Part shown: positions 53,388 to 60,464 of the stretch, in pieces
Numbering within the stretch: position 1 is the stretch's first letter
How the letters are laid out: every line of letters starts with the position of its first letter
Assembly: GCA_963720735.1 (NCBI GenBank)
Contig: CAVRGL010000008.1
Coordinates: forward strand, 248,001 to 312,000
Reading direction: 5' to 3'
Length of the DNA stretch: 64,000 nucleotides
Source of the DNA: JBBRHQ01 sp963720735
GTDB lineage: Bacteria; Actinomycetota; Thermoleophilia; Solirubrobacterales; 70-9
The notes under the pieces: model-generated
What the model saw: only the letters and a program-made list of their open reading frames with translations
The model's database searches: none
Told to the model about the DNA's origin: nothing
Made by a program: the position numbers and the translations under genes

Positions 53388-53786
53388 CTAGATGTAATAC
53401 ATCTCCGAACCCGACTCCTCGGCTTCACGGCGGGCGATCTCGGCGATCGTCGTCTGGCCGAAGACCTTGCGCAGCGCGGCGACTCCCTCGGCCCAGATGC
53501 CGCCCGCCTCGTCGGCCTCCTGGCCGATCTTGCCGTCGAGGGCCTGGACGACCTCGAGCACCTCGATCTCATCGGCCGGGCGCGAGAGGGTGTAGCCGCC
53601 CTTCATCCCCCGGTGACTGTTGAGAAGGCCGGCGCGGCGCAGGGTCGAGAAGAGCTGCTCGAGGAACTGCTCCGGCATCCCGCGGCGTTCGGCCAGCTCC
53701 TTGATCGGGACCGGCCGGTCTCCCGAGTGGGCCAACTCGGCCATCGCGACCACCGCGTAGCGGGACTTTGAGGTGACCGAGATCAT
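53388..53786 (-). CDS. Rrf2-family regulator without Fe-S cysteines
   Basis: This 132-residue protein begins MISVTSKSRYAVVAMAELA and has the Rrf2 winged helix with RRGMPEQFLEQLFSTLRRAG and SHRGMKGGYTLSRP. Cysteine is completely absent, so it cannot bind a [2Fe-2S] cluster as IscR/NsrR do; it resembles CymR-type regulators of sulfur metabolism. No sulfur genes are adjacent (cysE-cysK lie ~7 kb away). ATG at 53784-53786. Confidence 0.85.
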   Translation of the reverse strand: MISVTSKSRYAVVAMAELAHSGDRPVPIKELAERRGMPEQFLEQLFSTLRRAGLLNSHRGMKGGYTLSRPADEIEVLEVVQALDGKIGQEADEAGGIWAEGVAALRKVFGQTTIAEIARREAEESGSEMYYI

Positions 53787-53941
53787 CGCTTCTTTCTACC
53801 GCAAGGCCCGGAGGAGGATGGCAAGCCTCGCAAAGGGCGGAAATCGGGGTTCGCACGATCGCATCACTGGGCTAGGATCGGGGCCCCGAGAGGAGGGGAG
53901 CAAGACGACCCCCAGGAAACCGGGCAGATCGGAGGCTTCCC

Positions 53942-54562
53942 CTGAACGAGCGCCCACGCTGTTTGGTCACCGACGGACATCCTCTGTTCCGTCTCGGCGC
54001 CCGCAGGGTGCTCGCCGACACCTACGAGGTCGAGGAGGTTCCGACCCGGGACGAGGCCGTCGAGCTGATCCGGGACGTCGGCGGCTTCGATGTGGTGATC
54101 ATCGACATCCTCCCCTGGGCCGACGGCGGCGGCAACGGGATCAGCGGTTCCGAGGCGATTCACGCGATCCACCGCGACGAGCCGGGGCTCGGGATCGTCG
54201 CCCACGGCAAGCAACCCGAGCGCCATCTCGCATCCAGCGTGATCGCCGCCGGGGCAAGTGCATATTTGACCCGCACCGCCGGCACCGAGCTGCTGCTGGA
54301 GGCGGTCGCCGCGGCGCAGCGAAACGACCGCTTCGTCGACCCCGCCGTACCCCCCAAGGGAAGTCGCGGGAAGCTCACCCAGCGCCAGCGCCAGATCCTC
54401 CAGCTGCTCGCTGACGGCGACTCGACCACGGCGGCGGCGCGCGAGCTGGGCGTCGGCGAGGAGACCGTCAAGACCCACACCAAGAACATCCTCCTCCGCC
54501 TCGGCGCGCGCAACCGCGCCAACGCGATCGCCATAGCCCTGCGCGAGTCGCTGATCGAGTAG
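53942..54562 (+). CDS. NarL/LuxR-type response regulator with atypical receiver
   Basis: About 206 residues. The receiver starts RCLVTDGHPLFRLGARRVLA and keeps an aspartate in VVIIDILPW at the phosphorylation position, but the acidic pair is TD rather than DD and the usual C-terminal Lys is replaced (YLTRTAG). A LuxR helix-turn-helix follows (GKLTQRQRQILQLLADGDST, VGEETVKTHTKNILLRLGAR). Its first canonical start (TTG 53963) falls inside the first strand. A CTG at 53942 has GGAGG 5 bases upstream and gives the usual N-terminus, so I placed the start there. No histidine kinase nearby. Confidence 0.82.
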   Translation: MNERPRCLVTDGHPLFRLGARRVLADTYEVEEVPTRDEAVELIRDVGGFDVVIIDILPWADGGGNGISGSEAIHAIHRDEPGLGIVAHGKQPERHLASSVIAAGASAYLTRTAGTELLLEAVAAAQRNDRFVDPAVPPKGSRGKLTQRQRQILQLLADGDSTTAAARELGVGEETVKTHTKNILLRLGARNRANAIAIALRESLIE

Positions 54563-54566
54563 CGGC

Positions 54567-55721
54567 CTAGATCCAGCCGCGGTCGCGCGCCGTCAGCACC
54601 GCCTGCGCGCGGTCCACGGCGCCGATCTTGCCGTAGACGTTGTGCAGGTGGGTGCGGATGGTCGAGACCGAGAGCTGCATCTCGCCGGCGATCTGCTTGT
54701 AGACCATCCCCTCCGAGAGATGCCTGAGGACGTCGAGCTCGCGCGCCGAGAGCGGACAGGGCTCGGTCGCTCGCGGGGTCTCGGGGCGCGGGTAGGGGAC
54801 CTCGTAGAGCAGCTCCCGCATGCTCTCGGGGCCGATCCCGCAGCGTTCGCAGGTCGCCTTGAGGCGCTCGGGGTTGACCGCATCGCCCTGGGAGTAGTGG
54901 CCGATCATGTCGGCGGCGGCGACCATGCCGGCGAGGCCGTCGGCGCCGTCGGCGTGATGGCGCTCGATCGCGACCGCGATCCGCTGCGGCAGGTTCCAGC
55001 GCCGGGCCAGCACGCCGCCGACCAGGGCGTGGTCGATGCCAAGCTGCTCGCGCTCGTCGCGGAGGCGCTGCTCGGGGGTCCGGGAGGTGGCGTCGAAGTA
55101 GGGCTTGTAGCCCGGATGAAGCCGGGAGATCACCAGCCGGCCGACGTCGTGGAGCAGGGCGACGACGGCGAGATCGTCACGCTCGGAGAAGCCCGTCACC
55201 CTGGCGATCTGATCGGCCGCCCTCTGGGTCGCGAGGGCGTGGATGCGGAAGTGCTCGGGGCGAAGCTCCCAGCCCCCGTTGGGCTCGAAGAAGTCATAGA
55301 CCGGCGCGGTGCCGGCGATCGCCAGCACCCCCGAAGGCTTCAGCACATCGAGGGCATGGGGAATGTTGGCGACACCGCCCGCCGCTCGGGCGCCACGGTT
55401 GGCGAAGCGCAGCACGGAGATCGTCAGCGCGACGTCGGCCTCGACCGTCTCGACGATCTCGCCCACCCGCGAGGTCTCAGCCGTCGCGGCCCTCATCACC
55501 CGCTCGCGAGACTCGACCAGGACCGGGAAGCGCTCGACCGCCTCGAAGGCCTCGGCCAGCCTGCTGCCGGGCGCCGGGCCGCGGTTCTCGCCCGCGGCCT
55601 TCTCAGGCACCTCTCCCGAGGACCCTCGGCCGTTGCTCTGGCTCTTGCGCGCTCCCATGGCTCTCAGTCGGGACTTCCCGCGGCGCTGGGCGTCGCGAGT
55701 CGTTCGTTCCGCAATCCTCAT
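54567..55721 (-). CDS. HDOD domain fused to a LuxR-type DNA-binding domain
   Basis: Up to 384 residues (an ATG at 55658 would give 363). After a basic ~60-residue leader comes an HDOD domain: ERFPVLVESRERVMRAATAE, VALTISVLRFANRGARAAGG, ALLHDVGRLVISRLHPGY, and HHADGADGLAGMVAAADMIG with HD-like residues. The C-terminal ~65 residues are LuxR type: PLSARELDVLRHLSEGMVYK, then VSTIRTHLHNVYGKIGAVDR. The fusion suggests that an HDOD signal output directly controls transcription. It is convergent with the atypical response regulator, 4 bases between stops. Confidence 0.85.
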   Translation of the reverse strand: MRIAERTTRDAQRRGKSRLRAMGARKSQSNGRGSSGEVPEKAAGENRGPAPGSRLAEAFEAVERFPVLVESRERVMRAATAETSRVGEIVETVEADVALTISVLRFANRGARAAGGVANIPHALDVLKPSGVLAIAGTAPVYDFFEPNGGWELRPEHFRIHALATQRAADQIARVTGFSERDDLAVVALLHDVGRLVISRLHPGYKPYFDATSRTPEQRLRDEREQLGIDHALVGGVLARRWNLPQRIAVAIERHHADGADGLAGMVAAADMIGHYSQGDAVNPERLKATCERCGIGPESMRELLYEVPYPRPETPRATEPCPLSARELDVLRHLSEGMVYKQIAGEMQLSVSTIRTHLHNVYGKIGAVDRAQAVLTARDRGWI

Positions 55722-55796
55722 CGGCAGCAGAAGCCGCCCGGTTTAGCTCCGGGGCGCGGGAAACGGCGCTTGCCGGCCCGCCTGCCGGCCCGCGGA

Positions 55797-57167
55797 TCAA
55801 CCCGCTTCGCGGCTGAGGCGCTCCAGCGCGGCGTCGATCCGGGCCAGCGACTCGCTCCTGCCCAGCGCCGCCAAGGACTCAAAGATCCCCGGCGAGACGC
55901 TGCTGCCGGTGATCGCGACCCTGATCGGCTGGTAGACCTTGCCGGGCGCCACGCCGAGGCGCTCCGGAACCGGCGAGAGGGAGGCCTCGACCGAAGCAAC
56001 GTCGAAATCCTCTCCTGCGGCGAGTGCTGTGCGGGCGTCTCCCAGGGCCCGGCCCGCCCCGTCCTTCATCACCTTGCGCCACGCCTTCTCGTCCTCGACG
56101 GGCGGCTCGAACAGGAAGCGGATCAGCGGCCAGACCTCGGTCAGGGTCTGGGCCTTCTCCTGGGCGATCTCACAGGCGGCGCGAAGCCGCTCCTCCGGCG
56201 GGCGGCCGAGGTGGACGGCGACCGCCGTGGTGTAGTCGTCGAGGGCCATCTCGCGCATGTAGCGGCCGTTGATCCAGCGCAGCTTCTGCTCGTCGAAGAT
56301 CGCCGAGGAGCGACCGACGTCCTCGATCCGGAATCGCTCGATCAGCTCCTCGGTGCTGAGCAAGGTGGTGTCGTCCGTGGTGCCCCAGCCGAGCAGGGCC
56401 AGGTAGTTGCGGATGGCAACCGGCAGGTACCCGGCCTCCCGCAGCTCCTGCACCGAGGCCGAGCCGTGGCGCTTGGAGAGCTTCTTGCCGTCCGGGCCGT
56501 GGAGCAGCGGCAGGTGGGCGTAGCGCGGCGGTCGGTGGCCGAGGGCCTCGAGTACGAGCAGCTGCTTCGGCGTGTTGGAGAGGTGATCGTCGCCGCGGAC
56601 GACGTCGGTTATCCCCATCTCCGCATCGTCGACGGCGACCGCGAAGTTGTAGAGGACCGAGCCGTCACCGCGAGCGATCACGAAGTCGTCGTAGCTCGGG
56701 TTCGGGAAGGAGACTTCGCCCCGGATCACGTCATCGACCACCGTCTCGCCCTCGTCGGGGACGCGCAGCCGAACCGCCGCGCCCTCCTCCTCGGCGGGCT
56801 CCCCCCGGTAGCCGCGCCCCGCGCCGTGGCGCTCCTTCCAGGCGCGGACGTCCTCGGCAGTCGCGGCGTCGCGGTAGGCAGCGCCGGACTCGAGCAGCTT
56901 CGCCAGGGCCACCTGGTGGCGTGGCGCCCGCTCCGCCTGGGAGATCGGCCCCTCGTCCCAGTCGAGCTCGAGCCAGCGGAGCGCATCGAGGATCTGCTCG
57001 ACGTTCTCAGGGGTCGAGCGCTCCCGGTCGGTGTCCTCGATCCGCAGCAGCATCGAGCCGGCCCCGTGGCGCGCCATCAGCCAGTTGTATAGCGCCGTGC
57101 GGGCGCCGCCGATGTGAAGCGCCCCGGTCGGCGAGGGGGCGAATCTGACTCGCAGATCTGTGCTCAT
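55797..57167 (-). CDS. gltX: Glutamyl-tRNA synthetase
   Basis: This 456-residue class I synthetase has the HIGH-type motif in RFAPSPTGALHIGGARTALY, the specificity region ERAPRHQVALAKLLESGAAY, and the KMSKS-type loop in DGKKLSKRHGSASVQELRE. The C-terminal ~140 residues form the anticodon-binding domain. Together with GatCAB it can supply Glu-tRNA(Gln). I chose the ATG at 57165-57167 because it starts the fold; an upstream in-frame start is too far from family length. Confidence 0.95.
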   Translation of the reverse strand: MSTDLRVRFAPSPTGALHIGGARTALYNWLMARHGAGSMLLRIEDTDRERSTPENVEQILDALRWLELDWDEGPISQAERAPRHQVALAKLLESGAAYRDAATAEDVRAWKERHGAGRGYRGEPAEEEGAAVRLRVPDEGETVVDDVIRGEVSFPNPSYDDFVIARGDGSVLYNFAVAVDDAEMGITDVVRGDDHLSNTPKQLLVLEALGHRPPRYAHLPLLHGPDGKKLSKRHGSASVQELREAGYLPVAIRNYLALLGWGTTDDTTLLSTEELIERFRIEDVGRSSAIFDEQKLRWINGRYMREMALDDYTTAVAVHLGRPPEERLRAACEIAQEKAQTLTEVWPLIRFLFEPPVEDEKAWRKVMKDGAGRALGDARTALAAGEDFDVASVEASLSPVPERLGVAPGKVYQPIRVAITGSSVSPGIFESLAALGRSESLARIDAALERLSREAG

Positions 57168-57200
57168 GGTCTTCGGCGCGGATGTTTCCACAGCCGTACC

Positions 57201-57206
57201 TAGACT
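57201..57206 (+). promoter_or_regulatory. -10 element TAGACT of family member D
   Basis: TAGACT ends 7 bases before the ATG at 57214, predicting transcription that starts at the start codon. Confidence 0.45.
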
Positions 57207-57213
57207 TGGCGCG

Positions 57214-57468
57214 ATGCCTACCTTCAACGTCCCGATCAGCGGCGCCTCGCTCGATCCGGTGCTGACCGCCCTTGCCGCGGCCGAGATCCAGACCACCGGG
57301 CCGGCCTCCGCCGGTTTCGGCCCCGGGGGCCTCTCGACCGCAGGGGTTGCCCGCGCCGTCGCCGTGGTTGACGCCGAGGACGCCGAGAGGGCGCGGGCCG
57401 CGATCCGCGAGTGCATCCCCGAAGACAACGACTGCGTCGTCGGCCGGCCCGAGCCGGCCTCCCGGTAG
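57214..57468 (+). CDS. Small paralogous-family protein, member D
   Basis: This 84-residue protein begins MPTFNVPISGASLDPVLTAL and continues through EIQTTGP, then VARAVAVVDAEDAERARAAI and RECIPEDNDCVV. It aligns with member A at G-x-SL-x-P-x-L, I-x-x-x-GP, AV-x-V-x-AE-x-A and (Y/C)(L/I)P(D/E)D. It is the most divergent of the four. It ends 10 bases before the endonuclease IV start, so the two are probably co-transcribed. Confidence 0.55.
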   Translation: MPTFNVPISGASLDPVLTALAAAEIQTTGPASAGFGPGGLSTAGVARAVAVVDAEDAERARAAIRECIPEDNDCVVGRPEPASR

Positions 57469-57478
57469 CCGCCGGCCT

Positions 57479-58345
57479 GTGCTGATCGGTGCCCATGTCT
57501 CGACCGCCGGGGGCCTGACGCGGGCCCTGGAGCGCGGCGAGGAGCGCGGCTGCGACTCGATCCAGGTCTTCAACCAGAGCCCCCGGATGTGGCGCCCTAC
57601 CCGCTACTCCGCGGCCGACTTCGCCGCGTTCCGCGAGGCGATGGAGGGCTCGAGGGTGGAGGCGGTGATCATCCACGCCGTCTACCTGATCAACTGCGCG
57701 ACCAAGGAGCAAGAGCTTCGGCGCAAGTCGCTCGCCTCCCTGATCCACGCTCTGCGGGTCGGCGACGGGATCGGTGCGGCAGGCGTCGTCCTGCATCCCG
57801 GCGCTCAGAAGGGGGAGCCGCTGGCCCCGTCGGTGAAGCGGGCGGCGAAGGTGATCGCCGCGGCGCTCGAGGAGACCGAGGGATGCCCATTGCTGCTCGA
57901 GCAGACCGCCGGTCACAAGGGCCTGCTGGGCCGGGACTTCGACCAGACGGCGGAGCTGATCGAGCTCGCGGGAGGCGGCAAGCGGCTCGGCCTCTGCCTC
58001 GATTCCTGCCACCTCTTCGTCCAGGGCTACGAGATCACCGACGCGGCCCACCTAGGGGCGGTGCTCGACGAGGCGGATGCGAAGCTCGGGCTCGAGCGCC
58101 TCGGGGCCGTGCACGTCAACGACGCGGCGGCGCCGCTCGGCTCCTGCCGTGATCGCCACGCCAACATCGGCAAGGGCGAGATGGGCCGCGAGGGCCTCGC
58201 CGCGTTCCTCTCTGAGCCCCGCTTCGAGGGGCTTCCCGCGACCCTCGAGACCCCCGGTCCGAAGAAGAAGGGCCCTGACCGCAAGGAGGTCGCCGCGGCG
58301 AGGCGCCTGCGCAAGGCGGGGCTCCGCGCCCGCCGGGCCAAGTAG
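57479..58345 (+). CDS. nfo: Deoxyribonuclease IV (AP endonuclease)
   Basis: This 288-residue TIM-barrel Zn enzyme cleaves DNA at abasic sites. Metal ligands can be followed: IIHAVYLIN, LHPGAQKGE, LLLEQTAGHKG, LCLDSCHLF, VHVNDAAAPLGS, RHANIGKGEMG and LETPG. The GTG at 57479 was chosen because it precedes LIGAHVSTAGGL, the family start. The extended C-terminal basic tail (ARRLRKAGLRARRAK) is unusual and may aid DNA binding. Confidence 0.94.
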   Translation: MLIGAHVSTAGGLTRALERGEERGCDSIQVFNQSPRMWRPTRYSAADFAAFREAMEGSRVEAVIIHAVYLINCATKEQELRRKSLASLIHALRVGDGIGAAGVVLHPGAQKGEPLAPSVKRAAKVIAAALEETEGCPLLLEQTAGHKGLLGRDFDQTAELIELAGGGKRLGLCLDSCHLFVQGYEITDAAHLGAVLDEADAKLGLERLGAVHVNDAAAPLGSCRDRHANIGKGEMGREGLAAFLSEPRFEGLPATLETPGPKKKGPDRKEVAAARRLRKAGLRARRAK

Positions 58346-58353
58346 CGCGGCCG

Positions 58354-59643
58354 CTAGTTGATGTGGACGCCCGAGATCGCCCGGGAGATCACCAGGCGCT
58401 GGATCTCCGAAGTGCCCTCGAAGATCGTGTAGATCTTGGCGTCGCGGTGCATCCGCTCAACCGGGTACTCGCGGGTGTAGCCGTTGCCTCCGAGGATCTG
58501 GATCGCCCGCTCGGTGGCCCAGACCGCGACCTCTCCCGCCTTCAGCTTCGACATCGAGCCCTCGGCGTTCTCGAACGGGACCTGGTTGCGGCCCATCCAG
58601 GAGGCACGCCAGACCAGCAGCCTGGCGGCATCGATCTCGAGCTTCATGTCGGCGAGGGTGAAGGCGATCGCCTGGTTCTCGATGATCGCGCGGCCGAACT
58701 GCTCTCGCTCCTTCGCGTAGGCGAGCGCGTACTCGTAGGCGGCGCGGGCAATGCCAAGCGCCTGCGCGCCGACCGTCGGCCGGCTTGCCTCGAAGGTCGC
58801 CATCGCGGCCTGCGAGCGACCCTGCTTGCCCTCGCGGACCCGGGCCAGGCGCTCGTCGAGCTTCTCCTTGCCGCCGAGCAGGCACGATCCGGGGACCCGG
58901 CAGTCGTCGAGGTGCACGTCGGCGGTATGGGAAGCGCGCAGGCCGTGCTTCTTGACCTTGGCGCCCTGCTCGCAGCCCTTGGTCCCCGGCGGGATGATGA
59001 ACGCAGCGTGCCCGCGGGAGCCGAGCTCGCGGTCAACCGAGGCGATCACCACGTGGACCGCGGCGATCCCGCCGTTGGTCGCCCAGGCCTTCTGGCCGTT
59101 GATCACCCACTCGTCCTTGGCCTCGTCGTACTTGGCGGTGGTGCGGATCGCCGAGACGTCGGAGCCGGCATCCGGCTCGGAGGAGCAGAAGGCCCCGACC
59201 GCCGGCTCCTCGGGCGTGCCGAAGCACTGCGGCACCCATTCCCCGAGCTGCTCGGGGGTCCCCTGGCCGAAGATCGCTGCGACGGCGAGCGAGGTTCCCA
59301 TGATCGCCATCCCGATCCCTGCATCCCCCCAGAACAGCTCCTCGGTGGTGATCGGCAGGGTCAGCCCGGTCTCATCGCCCCAGAACTGGGCCAGCGCCTC
59401 GAAGCCGTAGAGCCCGATCTTCGCCGCCTCCTGGATCACCGGCCAGGGCGTCTCCTCGCGCTCGTCCCACTCTGCCGCCGCGGGCCTGACGACCCCCTCT
59501 GCGAATCCGTGCACCCACTCGCGCAGGTCCTTCTGATCCTGGTTCAGCTCGAGGTTGAAGCGGGGCTCGTCCTGGCCGGGCGTGGACCCGTTGGTCACCT
59601 CGGCGACAACTTGCTCGGCGGCTGCTGCCTGTTCGCTGCTCAC
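58354..59643 (-). CDS. Acyl-CoA dehydrogenase
   Basis: This 429-residue FAD enzyme oxidises acyl-CoA at the alpha-beta bond. It has a helical N-terminal domain, SSEPDAGSDVSAIRT, WVINGQKAWATNGG, REQFGRAIIENQAI, LGGNGYTREYPVER and the catalytic base in YTIFEGTSEIQRL. It is convergent with nfo (8 bases between stops) and not clustered with other beta-oxidation genes, so acyl-chain preference cannot be told. A short acidic N-terminal extension precedes the domain. Confidence 0.94.
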   Translation of the reverse strand: MSSEQAAAAEQVVAEVTNGSTPGQDEPRFNLELNQDQKDLREWVHGFAEGVVRPAAAEWDEREETPWPVIQEAAKIGLYGFEALAQFWGDETGLTLPITTEELFWGDAGIGMAIMGTSLAVAAIFGQGTPEQLGEWVPQCFGTPEEPAVGAFCSSEPDAGSDVSAIRTTAKYDEAKDEWVINGQKAWATNGGIAAVHVVIASVDRELGSRGHAAFIIPPGTKGCEQGAKVKKHGLRASHTADVHLDDCRVPGSCLLGGKEKLDERLARVREGKQGRSQAAMATFEASRPTVGAQALGIARAAYEYALAYAKEREQFGRAIIENQAIAFTLADMKLEIDAARLLVWRASWMGRNQVPFENAEGSMSKLKAGEVAVWATERAIQILGGNGYTREYPVERMHRDAKIYTIFEGTSEIQRLVISRAISGVHIN

Positions 59644-59748
59644 CTGCCGAAGACTACATCAAACGATGTCACGGTCTGTGTGGCGACGACCGTCCGCCTC
59701 GCCGCGACCCCCTAAAGCGCTCCACCCCGCCTGCCGATAGTGCCGCGA

Positions 59749-59958
59749 ATGCAGACGATGCGATGCCTCAGTTGCGAATCGGTCCTCTTCCTCGGGGGCG
59801 ATCGCTGCCCGCGCTGCGGGGGGACCGACGCGGTCGAGTTCAGGGGCCCGAAGCGCTCTGCAAAGCGGCGCCGCGACCCCGCTCCTGCCCGCGGCCCGTC
59901 CACATCGTCGAGCCCGGCCGCCAAGCCCTTCCCGGCCGAGCCGCGGACCGCCGGCTAG
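59749..59958 (+). CDS. Small zinc-ribbon protein with basic tail
   Basis: About 69 residues. The first 30 residues form a zinc ribbon with MRCLSCESVLF and DRCPRCGGTD (two CxxC pairs). A Lys/Arg/Pro/Ser-rich tail follows (KRSAKRRRDPAPARGPST). ATG at 59749; a GTG at 59740 adds three residues. It faces the acyl-CoA dehydrogenase promoter. Nucleic-acid or protein binding is possible; unknown. Confidence 0.55.
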   Translation: MQTMRCLSCESVLFLGGDRCPRCGGTDAVEFRGPKRSAKRRRDPAPARGPSTSSSPAAKPFPAEPRTAG

Positions 59959-59962
59959 CTGC

Positions 59963-60358
59963 CTAGGCGAGGGCGTCGCGCAGGTCGAAGGCCCGCAGTC
60001 CTTCGGGGCCCTGGTCGGTGCAGTCGAAGAACCGCGGGTTGACGCAGTCGAAGGCCGGCCCCGTTCCCTCATAGGCGCGCTCGACCGCGAACTGACACTG
60101 GGGCAGCGGCGGGCCGGTCATCTTGACGCCGCCGAAGCCGCCGGGGCCGAGCACCGCGTCGAGCTCGATCTCGGCGGCGAACACCTCCTGCATGCAGCCC
60201 ACGTACTGGCGGCCGTTGAGCATGTCGACGTAGCTGTAGAGGAAGTCGCAGTGCAGCTCGATGCATCCCCGGGGCTCGACCAGCTTGTCGCAGAAGGAGC
60301 GGCAGAGCCGGCACTCCCCGACCCGGGCGGTGCTCTCCTGTCGCTGGCGCGTGGCCAT
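59963..60358 (-). CDS. Cysteine-rich protein of unknown function
   Basis: This 131-residue protein has nine cysteines at residues 16, 19, 23, 32, 37, 55, 88, 105 and 113. The first five form C-x2-C-x3-C-x8-C-x4-C, a spacing that could bind zinc or an iron-sulfur cluster. There is no signal peptide or membrane helix. ATG at 60356-60358 with TAGACT 8 bases upstream (60367-60372). It lies just downstream of dnaE. I do not recognise the family. Confidence 0.6.
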   Translation of the reverse strand: MATRQRQESTARVGECRLCRSFCDKLVEPRGCIELHCDFLYSYVDMLNGRQYVGCMQEVFAAEIELDAVLGPGGFGGVKMTGPPLPQCQFAVERAYEGTGPAFDCVNPRFFDCTDQGPEGLRAFDLRDALA

Positions 60359-60366
60359 CGCTGCTC

Positions 60367-60372
60367 AGTCTA
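60367..60372 (-). promoter_or_regulatory. -10 element TAGACT of the Cys-rich gene
   Basis: TAGACT on the minus strand is 8 bases upstream of the ATG, giving the Cys-rich gene its own promoter separate from dnaE. Confidence 0.4.
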
Positions 60373-60454
60373 GGCGCCGGGGGCGCCCGGCGGGGGGTGC
60401 GCTCGCCGGCGCGGTGTTTTCGCCGGCAGAGGCAGGTCAGGCGGCGCAGCCGCC
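60373..60454. terminator. Three stacked hairpins downstream of dnaE
   Basis: Perfect inverted repeats follow the dnaE stop: GGCGGC-GCA-GCCGCC (60440-60454), GCCGGCG-N9-CGCCGGC (60405-60427, with an AAAA stretch in the loop as read on the minus strand), and GGCGCC-GGG-GGCGCC (60373-60387). They probably end the dnaE transcript ahead of the Cys-rich gene's own promoter. No long U-tract follows. Confidence 0.4.
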
Positions 60455-60464
60455 GCAAGTTCCT

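Noticed and set aside
54642..57092. 816-codon plus-strand frame antisense to the HDOD-LuxR gene and gltX
   Set aside because: It crosses two opposite-strand genes and their gap without motifs; composition is that of a reverse-complement shadow.
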